Shown here: positions 16,901 to 23,241 of the stretch, piece after piece
Layout: every line of letters starts with the position of its first letter
Numbering within the stretch: the stretch's first letter is position 1
Source: a virus
DNA: 27,790 bases
Strand: one strand, 5' to 3'
Virus record (IMG/VR): IMGVR_UViG_3300031974_001918
Coordinates: 1 to 27,790 of that record
Notes under the pieces: generated by a model
What the model was told of the DNA's origin: nothing
The model's database searches: none
The model's input: the letters and a program-made list of their open reading frames with translations, nothing else
Made by a program: the position numbers and the translations under genes

Positions 16901-17613
16901 TCGCAGTATGGCAAATTCAAGGTAACGGTGATGATGGTTGGGTAACCTTACTAGATGGTAATGGCTACTTATGGAATTGTGGTGAAAATAACTATGGTAA
17001 CTTTGGCGATGGTACAACAAATAACAACACGCAGTTAACAAAAACTGAAGTTGCACCAGGTGGTGACATTGTTGATATTTGGGTTATGTACTGGAACGGT
17101 TACAAAACAATGTATATGAGAACAAAAGATGGTACTTGTTATCACGTAGGTTCTTCACAATCTTATTACATAGGTGGTACTGGTACTAATGGTTCATATA
17201 GTACACCTCAAACTATGCAGAAAGTAACCAATATTAAAGAAGCTTATGTTTCAGGTAACTATTCAGACCAAGGTAAAGCATTTTGGATAACTGATAGTGG
17301 TGAAAGTTATTGTTATGGTTATGACTCAAGAAATTCTATGTTGCAACCACAGGCGGGTACAAACTGGACTGGTGAAGACGGTAATTACTATCCTTTCCAT
17401 TGGGTGACACCTGCTGGTGCTAGAGTAATAACTATGCATATTACAACAGATGACCAAGGTTCTTCTGAATATGCTGGTGGTTACAGATACACAGATGAAC
17501 ACGGAAAAATTTATCATTGGGGAAGAAATAACTGGTTGACAGGACACAACTGGTGGACACACGGTTGGACTTCAACAAATGGTCAGGCTTATAATCAAGG
17601 CCACGGAAGATAA
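13984..17613 (+). CDS. Large adhesin/fiber protein with cupredoxin-like domain and RCC1-like propeller (second of three)
   Basis: 1209 residues. The N-terminus FQGDWNNNTNYRKDDVCWFD is a CBM5/12-like unit. Residues about 217-285 are a degenerate cupredoxin-like copy (YRFDQRDESNKTFPLGFSTT) lacking the metal His. Residues about 380-455 are a better copy: His397 in GHPLRFSTT and Cys447-x2-His450-x2-Met453 in YYYCTQHSGMG, close to the plastocyanin copper-site order. A second CBM5/12-like unit lies at about 598-655 (FRGEYDPHTHYKYNDVVIY). From about 814 to the end are seven RCC1-type blades (LYVNGESSNGEMG, VWSWGYNDQGQLG, IYAFGNNGIGQLG, LWNCGENNYGNFG, CYHVGSSQSYYIG, SYCYGYDSRN, IYHWGRNNW). It is probably a receptor-binding virion protein. 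Metal binding is unproven. Confidence 0.8.
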   Translation: MAKINLGRVKFSFQGDWNNNTNYRKDDVCWFDNSLWICTNPYLSNGYDNYAPGDKNTGYFWTRTYSNDPNFRRGYHVLDDDFQRSNETGNPIINTSRYGSDENTQESTRNGQRFGQANWFSNNSANGGYLLDYQAHLLNDQEDYAMGDKGNFFGYGELNTNKISIFQNYVPVENQFRVDVQTSPSNRFKFDNRLPSTDLGRENFGGNGGGFRHFTHFKEGYKYRFDQRDESNKTFPLGFSTTADGIHNSTPGTSLAADEDGPYFVIGETTTGDSGVFYPLYLSAAGANAEDTRMGGAGSSATINFSQIQRGPNNETVSNESSTNFYLPDMIDPTAVDERILEVAVVSGNPTNHPYYNTGSTNKYSINGSTATGDVALNLSEGKTYRFDQSDASNTGHPLRFSTTANGTHASGSEYTTGVTVVGTPGKKGAYTEIKIRKGIDKLYYYCTQHSGMGWSADTITPNSRARAYAPSNIPMYRGANKNGIVRYFLNNKQVTEAQYKTTFTDTISNDGSSYTGDMPAYTTENGLTRGGQQYSWKKNQDRHVEIYIPIGFFKMRSQQIYPFCLAASKNDMYQDLGWNVEETWRGYKHWDRMQTGIRFRGEYDPHTHYKYNDVVIYRKRKRRADGTKAEFQPMSPTGMYRCIRDSKGRPPHYGPQNMTTSPLMTKSTTTSGKLIKETYQEYPAHIRSYWNDWEDFGQQTNTNNEQHAWYPNKGPIAWPYKHSTQTVLHTDSQYRHIDKNGVAWGINYPRTGFQTYGSYYSSYYHEINFRWRDWWRSEDLNYTGYNENRGRNRSTVRKPLHTPRCIQIADGRDRCYWLMDNGELYVNGESSNGEMGIGTEQGDRNGTFRVHGLEDVKIIKVAMDPWGDNTNHTLALDDKGTVWSWGYNDQGQLGDGRTQNKTAPYRIPNKYFDNEKIIDIATTNRSSYVRTASDHIYAFGNNGIGQLGDTTTTDKYRPTKMQGWDPVANNGIAVWQIQGNGDDGWVTLLDGNGYLWNCGENNYGNFGDGTTNNNTQLTKTEVAPGGDIVDIWVMYWNGYKTMYMRTKDGTCYHVGSSQSYYIGGTGTNGSYSTPQTMQKVTNIKEAYVSGNYSDQGKAFWITDSGESYCYGYDSRNSMLQPQAGTNWTGEDGNYYPFHWVTPAGARVITMHITTDDQGSSEYAGGYRYTDEHGKIYHWGRNNWLTGHNWWTHGWTSTNGQAYNQGHGR
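15121..15351 (+). other. Encoded cupredoxin-like domain with Cys-x2-His-x2-Met
   Basis: The encoded domain has a beta-strand pattern with GKTYRFDQSDASNTGHPLRF at its start and YYYCTQHSGMGW at its end. In type-1 copper proteins the ligands are an early His and a C-terminal Cys...His...Met loop. Here His397, Cys447, His450 and Met453 fall in the same order, with a shorter His-Met spacing than plastocyanin. Confidence 0.6.
16423..17580 (+). repeat. Seven RCC1-like propeller repeats, second copy
   Basis: Blade cores are G-x-(V/L/I)-(W/Y)-x-x-G-x-N-x-x-G-x-(L/F)-G, best preserved in VWSWGYNDQGQLGDG. Upstream, DWWRSED and PRCIQIADG match the equivalent segments of the first and third propeller genes, supporting common ancestry. 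Confidence 0.78.
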
Positions 17614-17622
17614 AAATTATAT

Positions 17623-17630
17623 TATAAATA
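17623..17630 (+). promoter_or_regulatory. T4-type late promoter
   Basis: An exact TATAAATA sits in the 41-base gap between fiber genes, followed by AAAGGAG and the ATG at 17655. It gives the 139-residue protein and the third propeller fiber their own late transcript. Confidence 0.8.
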
Positions 17631-17654
17631 ATAATACTAAAGGAGAAAACTAAA

Positions 17655-18074
17655 ATGGCAAAAAAAGTATTCAGAGTAAAAGAAATAGCTCTTGAAGATG
17701 ATTACGTACATCCTGCTGTATCAAGTGGAGAAGGCCCCGTAGCGTTGATGACGATAGACGGATATGGTTATTCTTACTATGATGACGGCGAGGTAACAAT
17801 TACAACAGACGGTGCTAACGCAAGTAAGTATGGTGTAAAAGTTATGGATGCTACAGACGCAGATGATTTAGTGGTTCTTAAAAAATTAAGAATGACACCA
17901 TCATTAATGTTAGAAAGAAGTACATTACAAGAAACTTTTGATAACGCACATTCAAAAGTAGAAGTATATGACGCATTAATTAATGATGTAACCGCTGTAA
18001 AAACTGCTCATAATCAATTAAAGAGTGATATAAATGCTGTATATACCGACAAAGGTTTACCAGCACTTATATAA
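17655..18074 (+). CDS. Hypothetical protein between propeller fibers
   Basis: 139 residues, family not recognised. It has a strong ribosome site (AAGGAG) and its own late promoter. The N-terminal half is beta-rich and acidic (VFRVKEIALEDDYVHPAVSS, GYGYSYYDDGEVTITTDGAN). The C-terminal half is a long helical stretch (SLMLERSTLQETFDNAHSKV, ALINDVTAVKTAHNQLKSDI) that could form a coiled coil. The position between two adhesin genes suggests a virion component or a fiber assembly factor; this is inference from context only. Confidence 0.75.
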   Translation: MAKKVFRVKEIALEDDYVHPAVSSGEGPVALMTIDGYGYSYYDDGEVTITTDGANASKYGVKVMDATDADDLVVLKKLRMTPSLMLERSTLQETFDNAHSKVEVYDALINDVTAVKTAHNQLKSDINAVYTDKGLPALI

Positions 18075-18095
18075 TAAAATTAAAAAGGTAAAAAA

Positions 18096-20336
18096 ATGGC
18101 TTTTGAATTAGAACAATTTAAACTAACTTGGCAAGGTCCTTGGAGAGATAGAACAGCTTACTCCAAAAATGATATTGTCGCTTGGAAATGTAAATCTTAT
18201 AGATGTATAAGAGATTGCCCTATTGCATATACATTATCAGGTGATTGGATGGTTAACACAGCTAACTATTCAATGGATCCTCAAAGATTAGTTCAAAAGT
18301 CTTTTAGACCAGACAACGCAAAATACTGGCAATTATTCTTACGTTCAACAGATGACGTTGGTGAGTGGGAATTTTACAGACAATATGAGCCAGGAGAAAT
18401 GTGTTCAGTTGGTAGAAAAATTTACCAATGTATAAAAAGAACAAGACGTTATAACACTTGGGTTGTTGAACACGATGGAACAACAAGTGAATATTGGGTG
18501 AAAATTTACGAATCACCTTACAAACATCCAGATAGAAATAAAATTGTATCTTTCACTAATAGAGCTCCTTTAGGGTGGAAGTACAATATGGGTAGAAATT
18601 CAAGAGAACAACAACACAACTATACACTTGGTTGTATTCATTCAGACGGTGATTTTTATGGTCACGGCGGTAATAACAACAATGGTCAATTTGGTATGGG
18701 TGATGGTCAATCAGGTAATGCAAGACGTGGTTCTCCTAAAAACGTAGGTTTTACCTTTGTTGATTGGATGACTTCAACTGATAATAAAGACCTAGTAAAA
18801 GGTCACGAATACACAGGAAATATGGTGACACCAGATGGTGAAGCACCTAAATGTATTCAACACGTATCATCAAGCAATACATCTTGGTGGTTGTTTAATA
18901 ACGGAGAAGTTTATTCTGCTGGTTATAACTCACACTATCAATTAGGTTATAACGAAGGTGGTAATACAAATACTACCGATAGAAATTACACAAACAGAGT
19001 ATCAGCTAGTGATACCGTTGACTGGTTAGGTGAAACAATACGTTCATTTAACGAAACTAAAATTGTAAAAATTGGTTCTTCAGGTCAAGGTCAAAACAAC
19101 TCTGCTTGTATGCAGTTTGCATTAGGCGAAGACGGTTCAGTATGGATGTGGGGTCATAACAACCAAGCTCAGTTTGGTGGTGGTAACCCTAGTATCAATA
19201 ACTCAACTGATACAAACGCAGGTTCGCCTTACTCATTTTCTTTCTATTCAGTTAACGTAAAAAGACCTATTAAAATTCCTCAAGAATTTTTTAATGGTAA
19301 AAGAATTGTTGATATGTGGGCAAACGGTAATGAAGAAATGTTTTTCCACGCTCTTGACGAAGACGGATACTTATGGTTCTGGGGACAAAACATTCACGGC
19401 TGTGGTGGTACAGGTGAAGGCTCACACACTTCTCAAGGTGTAAAATATTATTACATTCCAAGAAGAGTAGAAGTAAACTGGAATTTATACGGTGGTATGA
19501 AACTATTACAACATTGGTCATACTCTTCACAATCACACGCAGGTACTTGGGTACTTGATGGTGAGGGTTATATGTGGTACACAGGTTACTTAACAAACGG
19601 TCAAGTTCCTGGTATGTACGGTTTAGGTGATAACTCAACTAGATATATTTCACAATTTCAAAGAACAGACTTCCATTTAAACGGCGACATTGATGAATTT
19701 TGGTGTGGTGGTGACGAACACAAATGGATGTATATGAGACAAAAATCAACTGGTATGTTATGGGTAAATGATGGTAATTACGGAACATACGGCGGTAGAG
19801 GTACACGTTCACAAAACGGATACTGGTACAATTCAGGTGGTATTCACGGAATGATGTCTCATTTAAGAGGACCAAAATACGTAAGATACGTTGCAGGTAT
19901 GAACGAAAACAGAGGTGATGGTTCTTATATTTACGAATTCCCTCTAATACTTGATGAATCAGGTGAAGTATGGTACGGTGGTTATGCTCAAGGTTTCTAT
20001 CCTTCAGGTACTAATGCGGATCCGTCAAATGATTCAGATGGTTGGGAACATATGCCAGAGCAAGCGTTTGAAGGTAACTCTGAAAACAGACATAGAAAAA
20101 GAAGAGGTACCGTTCCTAATAATATGAAACTTGTTGACTTACATTGCTACGGTTATCCAACTGCTCAAAACTTTGCAGCTAGAGATTCACACGGTAAATT
20201 GTTAACTTGTGGTTACGCAGGTAATAACCAAACGTATCTATATGACATTATGCCTTACAGATACTATACTCAAACGATTTCATCTTGGGGTAGTAATAAC
20301 TACCGAACCCATTGGGCTTCATCTCCAGGTGATTAA
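18096..20336 (+). CDS. Adhesin/fiber protein with RCC1-like propeller (third of three)
   Basis: 746 residues, the shortest of the propeller set. It has two N-terminal CBM5/12-like units, WQGPWRDRTAYSKNDIVAWK (about residues 10-60) and GEWEFYRQYEPGEMCSVGRK (about 89-140). RCC1-type blades follow from about residue 182: FYGHGGNNNNGQFG, VYSAGYNSHYQLG, VWMWGHNNQAQFG, LWFWGQNIHGCGG, MWYTGYLTNGQ, LWVNDGNYGTYGG, VWYGGYAQGF and LLTCGYAGNNQ, so seven or eight blades. The segment DWMTSTDN and TPDGEAPKCIQH match the first two propeller proteins, showing they are paralogues. It lacks the long middle modules of the others. A receptor-binding or decoration role is inferred. Confidence 0.8.
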   Translation: MAFELEQFKLTWQGPWRDRTAYSKNDIVAWKCKSYRCIRDCPIAYTLSGDWMVNTANYSMDPQRLVQKSFRPDNAKYWQLFLRSTDDVGEWEFYRQYEPGEMCSVGRKIYQCIKRTRRYNTWVVEHDGTTSEYWVKIYESPYKHPDRNKIVSFTNRAPLGWKYNMGRNSREQQHNYTLGCIHSDGDFYGHGGNNNNGQFGMGDGQSGNARRGSPKNVGFTFVDWMTSTDNKDLVKGHEYTGNMVTPDGEAPKCIQHVSSSNTSWWLFNNGEVYSAGYNSHYQLGYNEGGNTNTTDRNYTNRVSASDTVDWLGETIRSFNETKIVKIGSSGQGQNNSACMQFALGEDGSVWMWGHNNQAQFGGGNPSINNSTDTNAGSPYSFSFYSVNVKRPIKIPQEFFNGKRIVDMWANGNEEMFFHALDEDGYLWFWGQNIHGCGGTGEGSHTSQGVKYYYIPRRVEVNWNLYGGMKLLQHWSYSSQSHAGTWVLDGEGYMWYTGYLTNGQVPGMYGLGDNSTRYISQFQRTDFHLNGDIDEFWCGGDEHKWMYMRQKSTGMLWVNDGNYGTYGGRGTRSQNGYWYNSGGIHGMMSHLRGPKYVRYVAGMNENRGDGSYIYEFPLILDESGEVWYGGYAQGFYPSGTNADPSNDSDGWEHMPEQAFEGNSENRHRKRRGTVPNNMKLVDLHCYGYPTAQNFAARDSHGKLLTCGYAGNNQTYLYDIMPYRYYTQTISSWGSNNYRTHWASSPGD
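18640..20260 (+). repeat. RCC1-like propeller repeats, third copy
   Basis: Seven or eight blades with G-x-(V/L)-W-x-x-G cores spaced about 50-80 residues apart. They are more divergent than the first copy, with longer loops, especially around the MWYTG and LWVND blades. Confidence 0.72.
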
Positions 20337-20337
20337 T

Positions 20338-20362
20338 AAATAGTTTTTGACTAACTATTTTT
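20338..20362 (+). terminator. Possible weak hairpin terminator after the fiber block
   Basis: AAATAGTT pairs with AACTATTT across a 7-base loop, followed by TTATTAT. It sits right after the last propeller gene and before the pigment operon. The stem has a single G-C pair and the T-run is short, so termination would be inefficient. Confidence 0.35.
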
Positions 20363-20378
20363 ATTATGAAGGAATATA

Positions 20379-21143
20379 ATGTATAAAACGAAACAAAACT
20401 ATTTAAGATTCAAAACACACGAAATCTTTTCAGATAAGTTTAAACAATATCCTAAAGAGCAACAAGCTGCTTACTGGTATCAAATTTGGTTTCTCATTAA
20501 TAGTGTAGAATTATTAATGAAAGATTGGGACTTTGATACTCACGAAGTCGCAAAAGATTTTACTCATAAATGGCTAGAATTATGGCCGTTTCCCTTAAAC
20601 AATACAATCGGTGGAGCACCTGCTCATCAAAAAGTACCAACTTTAGTTGAAGGCACAGATTATCTTTGTGAAAAATATAATCTAATCGGTACTTGGACAA
20701 CTGATTATAAAACACCAATTAATAGATTTTCTGTTCAAGTTGTTTATGGTGTATTAGTAGATTTATTTAAAGATATATTAAAAGTTGAACAAGAACAAGT
20801 AAACGCCTTTTTATTACCATTAAAAGATTATGATAAAAAAAGATTTACAATAACAAGACAAGATACTATCAAAGCAATTGTTGGTATGTCTGACTTCTTT
20901 ATCAATACAAAAGAAGTATGGGAAGAAACTAAAATGTTTGGTGATTGGAGAGAAATGGATGCCAAGAGACAAATTGAAGAAGTAAAACAAGGCTTTATTG
21001 ACCATAAAACACCTGAAGATTATCCTTTAGATAAAAGTAAAATTATTGACCATAGAAAAGGTGTTGAAGATAAACAATTTGTAAGAGAAAAGCCGTTTTT
21101 AGAAGAAAGTGATAGAGATTATGGACAACGAGAAGAAGTATAG
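20379..21143 (+). CDS. Hypothetical protein heading the bilin operon
   Basis: 254 residues, family not recognised. It has a GAAGGA ribosome site. The protein is soluble, rich in aromatic residues and largely helical (EQQAAYWYQIWFLINSVELL, FSVQVVYGVLVDLFKDIL), with a charged C-terminus (DRKGVEDKQF-type, then EESDRDYGQREEV). Notable segments are WPFPLNNTIGGAPAHQKVP and TITRQDTIKAIVGMSDFF. No signal peptide or clear membrane helix. The heme oxygenase gene starts inside its last 23 bases, so translation is probably coupled and a linked role is possible, but nothing in the sequence names it. No late promoter lies directly in front. Confidence 0.75.
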   Translation: MYKTKQNYLRFKTHEIFSDKFKQYPKEQQAAYWYQIWFLINSVELLMKDWDFDTHEVAKDFTHKWLELWPFPLNNTIGGAPAHQKVPTLVEGTDYLCEKYNLIGTWTTDYKTPINRFSVQVVYGVLVDLFKDILKVEQEQVNAFLLPLKDYDKKRFTITRQDTIKAIVGMSDFFINTKEVWEETKMFGDWREMDAKRQIEEVKQGFIDHKTPEDYPLDKSKIIDHRKGVEDKQFVREKPFLEESDRDYGQREEV

Positions 21144-21720
21144 AATAAAAGATTTAACTTGGGAATATCATAAAAACGCAGAGAGACAAGACTTTGTTAA
21201 ACTTTTATTATCAGGTACTATTGATGAAAAATTATATGCAACCTACTTATATAATCAATTAATTTGTTATGGAAAACTAGAAGAGTATTGTTTAGAAAGT
21301 TCTTTATTTCACGACACATTAAATCTACCAAGAGCGCCACATATTTTTTATGATTACAGAGCATTATGGGGAGATATAGGCAGTCCTCCTGTTCAAACTG
21401 AAAGTACAAAAGCTTACGTTGAACATTTAGAAACTATTAGAGGTGAGAATGAAAAATTATATGCTCACGTTTATGTAAGACATTTAGGTGATTTATCAGG
21501 TGGTCAAATGATAATGAGAAAAACGCCTGGACCTAATAGATACTATATATTTAAACACGGTGAGGCAAAAGAATATAAGAGAATTGTAAAAGAACGAGTT
21601 GAAAGTTATTTAAATTTATATGAGGTAAATGTGTTGCCAGAAGCAATATTTTGTTTTGAAAGTGCAACAAAACTATTTAAGGAAATGTATGATTTGGGAC
21701 AGACTAATAAAGTGGAGTAA
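21121..21720 (+). CDS. ho1: Heme oxygenase
   Basis: 199 residues from ATG 21121; an in-frame GTG at 21109 is possible but has no better ribosome site. The family signature is clear: AHVYVRHLGDLSGGQ at residues 115-129, the distal-helix Gly motif of heme oxygenases. Near the N-terminus TWEYHKNAERQDFVKLLLSG places a proximal heme-ligand His at residue 17, followed by YATYLYNQLICYGKLEE as in bacterial and cyanobacterial HO1. The enzyme opens heme with O2 and reductant (ferredoxin in phototroph and phage systems) to biliverdin IX-alpha, Fe(II) and CO. The length fits compact bacterial forms. It overlaps the upstream unknown gene by 23 bases and the downstream bilin reductase by 32 bases, so the two enzymes form a coupled pathway. 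Confidence 0.92.
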   Translation: MDNEKKYRIKDLTWEYHKNAERQDFVKLLLSGTIDEKLYATYLYNQLICYGKLEEYCLESSLFHDTLNLPRAPHIFYDYRALWGDIGSPPVQTESTKAYVEHLETIRGENEKLYAHVYVRHLGDLSGGQMIMRKTPGPNRYYIFKHGEAKEYKRIVKERVESYLNLYEVNVLPEAIFCFESATKLFKEMYDLGQTNKVE

Positions 21721-22393
21721 TGAGACTATTGAAGTCTTAAATAAAAATCTGGTTGAATATAAAGAACCAGGTATGGAAAGATTCAATAACGAAAAATTAG
21801 GCTGGGTAAATAGAACCTGGAATAATAGATATATTAGACGTGCTCATTTAGATGTGGTTGATGTTAGAGAATCAAAAGGTCTCTGGATGGCTCATCTATG
21901 TTTATTTCCTATGTTAACAAATGGTGGACCAATTTATGGTTTTGATGTTATTGCAGGTGAAAAAAAGGTAACAGGCGCTTTTCACGATTTTAGTCCTTTA
22001 CTACAAAAAGACCACCCATTAACAAAATGGTTTATAGAAGAAAACAAATCATTTAAACCGAGCAAAGAGAGAGAGTTACCAGATTGGGCAAAGGCTATCT
22101 TCTCGGGAGGTATGATAGCCGCTGGTAATATAAGAGAAGAAGAAGAATTAAATAAAATTTGTACAATGGCCGTTTCTAATTTAAATAATTATATTGACAA
22201 AATTAGAAATCACGAAGGCGAAGCTGATATGAAAGATGTAATTAAAGCACAAAATTACTACTCTGAACATCAACAAAAGAATCCACATACACCTAGAGTT
22301 ATGCAATCACTTGGTTTACCTGAAGAAGATATCAAATTATTCTGTTCGGACAACTTGTTTCCGTTTGTTTCAGAAAACCAACCCTACTTGTAA
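21689..22393 (+). CDS. pcyX: Ferredoxin-dependent bilin reductase, PcyX type
   Basis: 234 residues from ATG 21689, which has AAGGA at 21679-21683; upstream in-frame starts would extend it into the heme oxygenase gene without support. Family features: AHLCLFP, then GPIYGFDVIAG, VTGAFHDFSP, ELPDWAKAIFS, and QNYYSEHQQKNPHTPRVM near the C-terminus. By hand alignment to PcyA, His69 matches His88 and Asp86 matches Asp105 (same 17-residue spacing). Asp55 in AHLDVVD aligns with PcyA Glu76 if two residues are inserted. An Asp in that place with the His-Asp pair kept is the published PcyX pattern, which reduces biliverdin to phycoerythrobilin with four electrons from ferredoxin. PebS and PcyA are the alternatives. 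The subfamily call is less certain than the family. Confidence 0.85.
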   Translation: MIWDRLIKWSNETIEVLNKNLVEYKEPGMERFNNEKLGWVNRTWNNRYIRRAHLDVVDVRESKGLWMAHLCLFPMLTNGGPIYGFDVIAGEKKVTGAFHDFSPLLQKDHPLTKWFIEENKSFKPSKERELPDWAKAIFSGGMIAAGNIREEEELNKICTMAVSNLNNYIDKIRNHEGEADMKDVIKAQNYYSEHQQKNPHTPRVMQSLGLPEEDIKLFCSDNLFPFVSENQPYL

Positions 22394-22400
22394 TAACTAT

Positions 22401-22408
22401 TATAAATA
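22401..22408 (+). promoter_or_regulatory. T4-type late promoter before the neck genes
   Basis: An exact TATAAATA (continuing TA) lies in the 36-base gap between the bilin reductase stop and the gp13 ATG. It separates the pigment operon from the late morphogenesis run gp13-gp17. Confidence 0.82.
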
Positions 22409-22429
22409 TACCAGAATAGGGTATAACAA

Positions 22430-23236
22430 ATGGCAGAACCAGCAACTAGAGAAAATTTAAAACAATATGCTTTAAGAGCATTAGGTAAGCCTGTAATTGA
22501 AATCAATGTTGATGACGACCAACTTGAAGATAGAATTGATGAGGCTATACAATACTTTGCTCAATACCATTATGATGGTGTTAAAAGAACATATTTAAAA
22601 TACCAATACACAGCAGCTGATAAAGCTAGAATGACAGCAGACGCTTCAGAAACGGCAACTATTGGTTCTGATACAACTACTTGGAAAGAAGGACAGAATT
22701 GGTTAGCTATACCATCTTCTATTCTTTCTGTAATTAATATATTTCCCTTTTCTTCTAAAGGTAGTCTAAACTTATTTGATGTAAGATACCAATTAAGATT
22801 AAATGACCTTTACGACTTCTCATCTACAAGTGTTGTTAACTATGATGTTGTATTAAGACATTTAGATTTTTTAGACCACATATTAGTTGGTGAAAAACCT
22901 ATGAGATTTAATCAACACGAAAATAAACTTTATATAGATATGGACTGGAAAAATGATTTAGCAGTTGATGAATATTTGGTAATTGAATGTTATAGAAAAT
23001 TAGACCCAGCAACTAATACGGATGTTTACAATGATATTTTTTTAAAAAGATATGTAACCGCTTTATTTAAAAGACAATGGGGTGCTAACTTATCAAAATT
23101 TGGTGGTGTTCAAATGATAGGTGGTGTAACCTTAAATGGTCAAGAAATATTTTCACAAGCATTAGCAGATATTGATAAACTAGAACAAGATATAAGAAGC
23201 TCATATGAATTAAATCCAGCAATGATGATAGGGTAA
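22430..23236 (+). CDS. 13: Neck protein gp13
   Basis: 268 residues. The N-terminus MAEPATRENLKQYALRALG followed by PVIEINVDDDQLEDRIDEAI and QYFAQYHYDG is the strongly conserved start of T4-like gp13. The remainder is mixed (WLAIPSSILSVINIFPFSS, FDVRYQLRLNDLYDFSS, YLVIECYRKLDP) and ends in a helical DIDKLEQDIRSSYELNPAMM. In T4, gp13 with gp14 closes the filled head and forms the neck to which tails join. The next genes are gp14, gp15, gp16 and gp17, the T4 order, which confirms the call. A late promoter sits 22 bases upstream of the ATG. Confidence 0.9.
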   Translation: MAEPATRENLKQYALRALGKPVIEINVDDDQLEDRIDEAIQYFAQYHYDGVKRTYLKYQYTAADKARMTADASETATIGSDTTTWKEGQNWLAIPSSILSVINIFPFSSKGSLNLFDVRYQLRLNDLYDFSSTSVVNYDVVLRHLDFLDHILVGEKPMRFNQHENKLYIDMDWKNDLAVDEYLVIECYRKLDPATNTDVYNDIFLKRYVTALFKRQWGANLSKFGGVQMIGGVTLNGQEIFSQALADIDKLEQDIRSSYELNPAMMIG

Positions 23237-23241
23237 AATGT

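Noticed and set aside
3854-20336. A CRISPR or DNA repeat array suggested by the many repeated words in the fiber block
   Set aside because: The repetition comes from protein repeats and Thr/Gly/Asn-rich codons; there are no regularly spaced identical DNA repeats with unique spacers.
20335-20342. AATAAATA just after the last propeller gene as a late promoter for the pigment operon
   Set aside because: It differs from the core at the first base and overlaps the possible terminator stem; exact boxes are used elsewhere in the window.
21629-21688. Longer bilin reductase starting at the GTG at 21629
   Set aside because: It adds 20 residues without family resemblance deep in the heme oxygenase gene, whereas ATG 21689 has AAGGA at good spacing.
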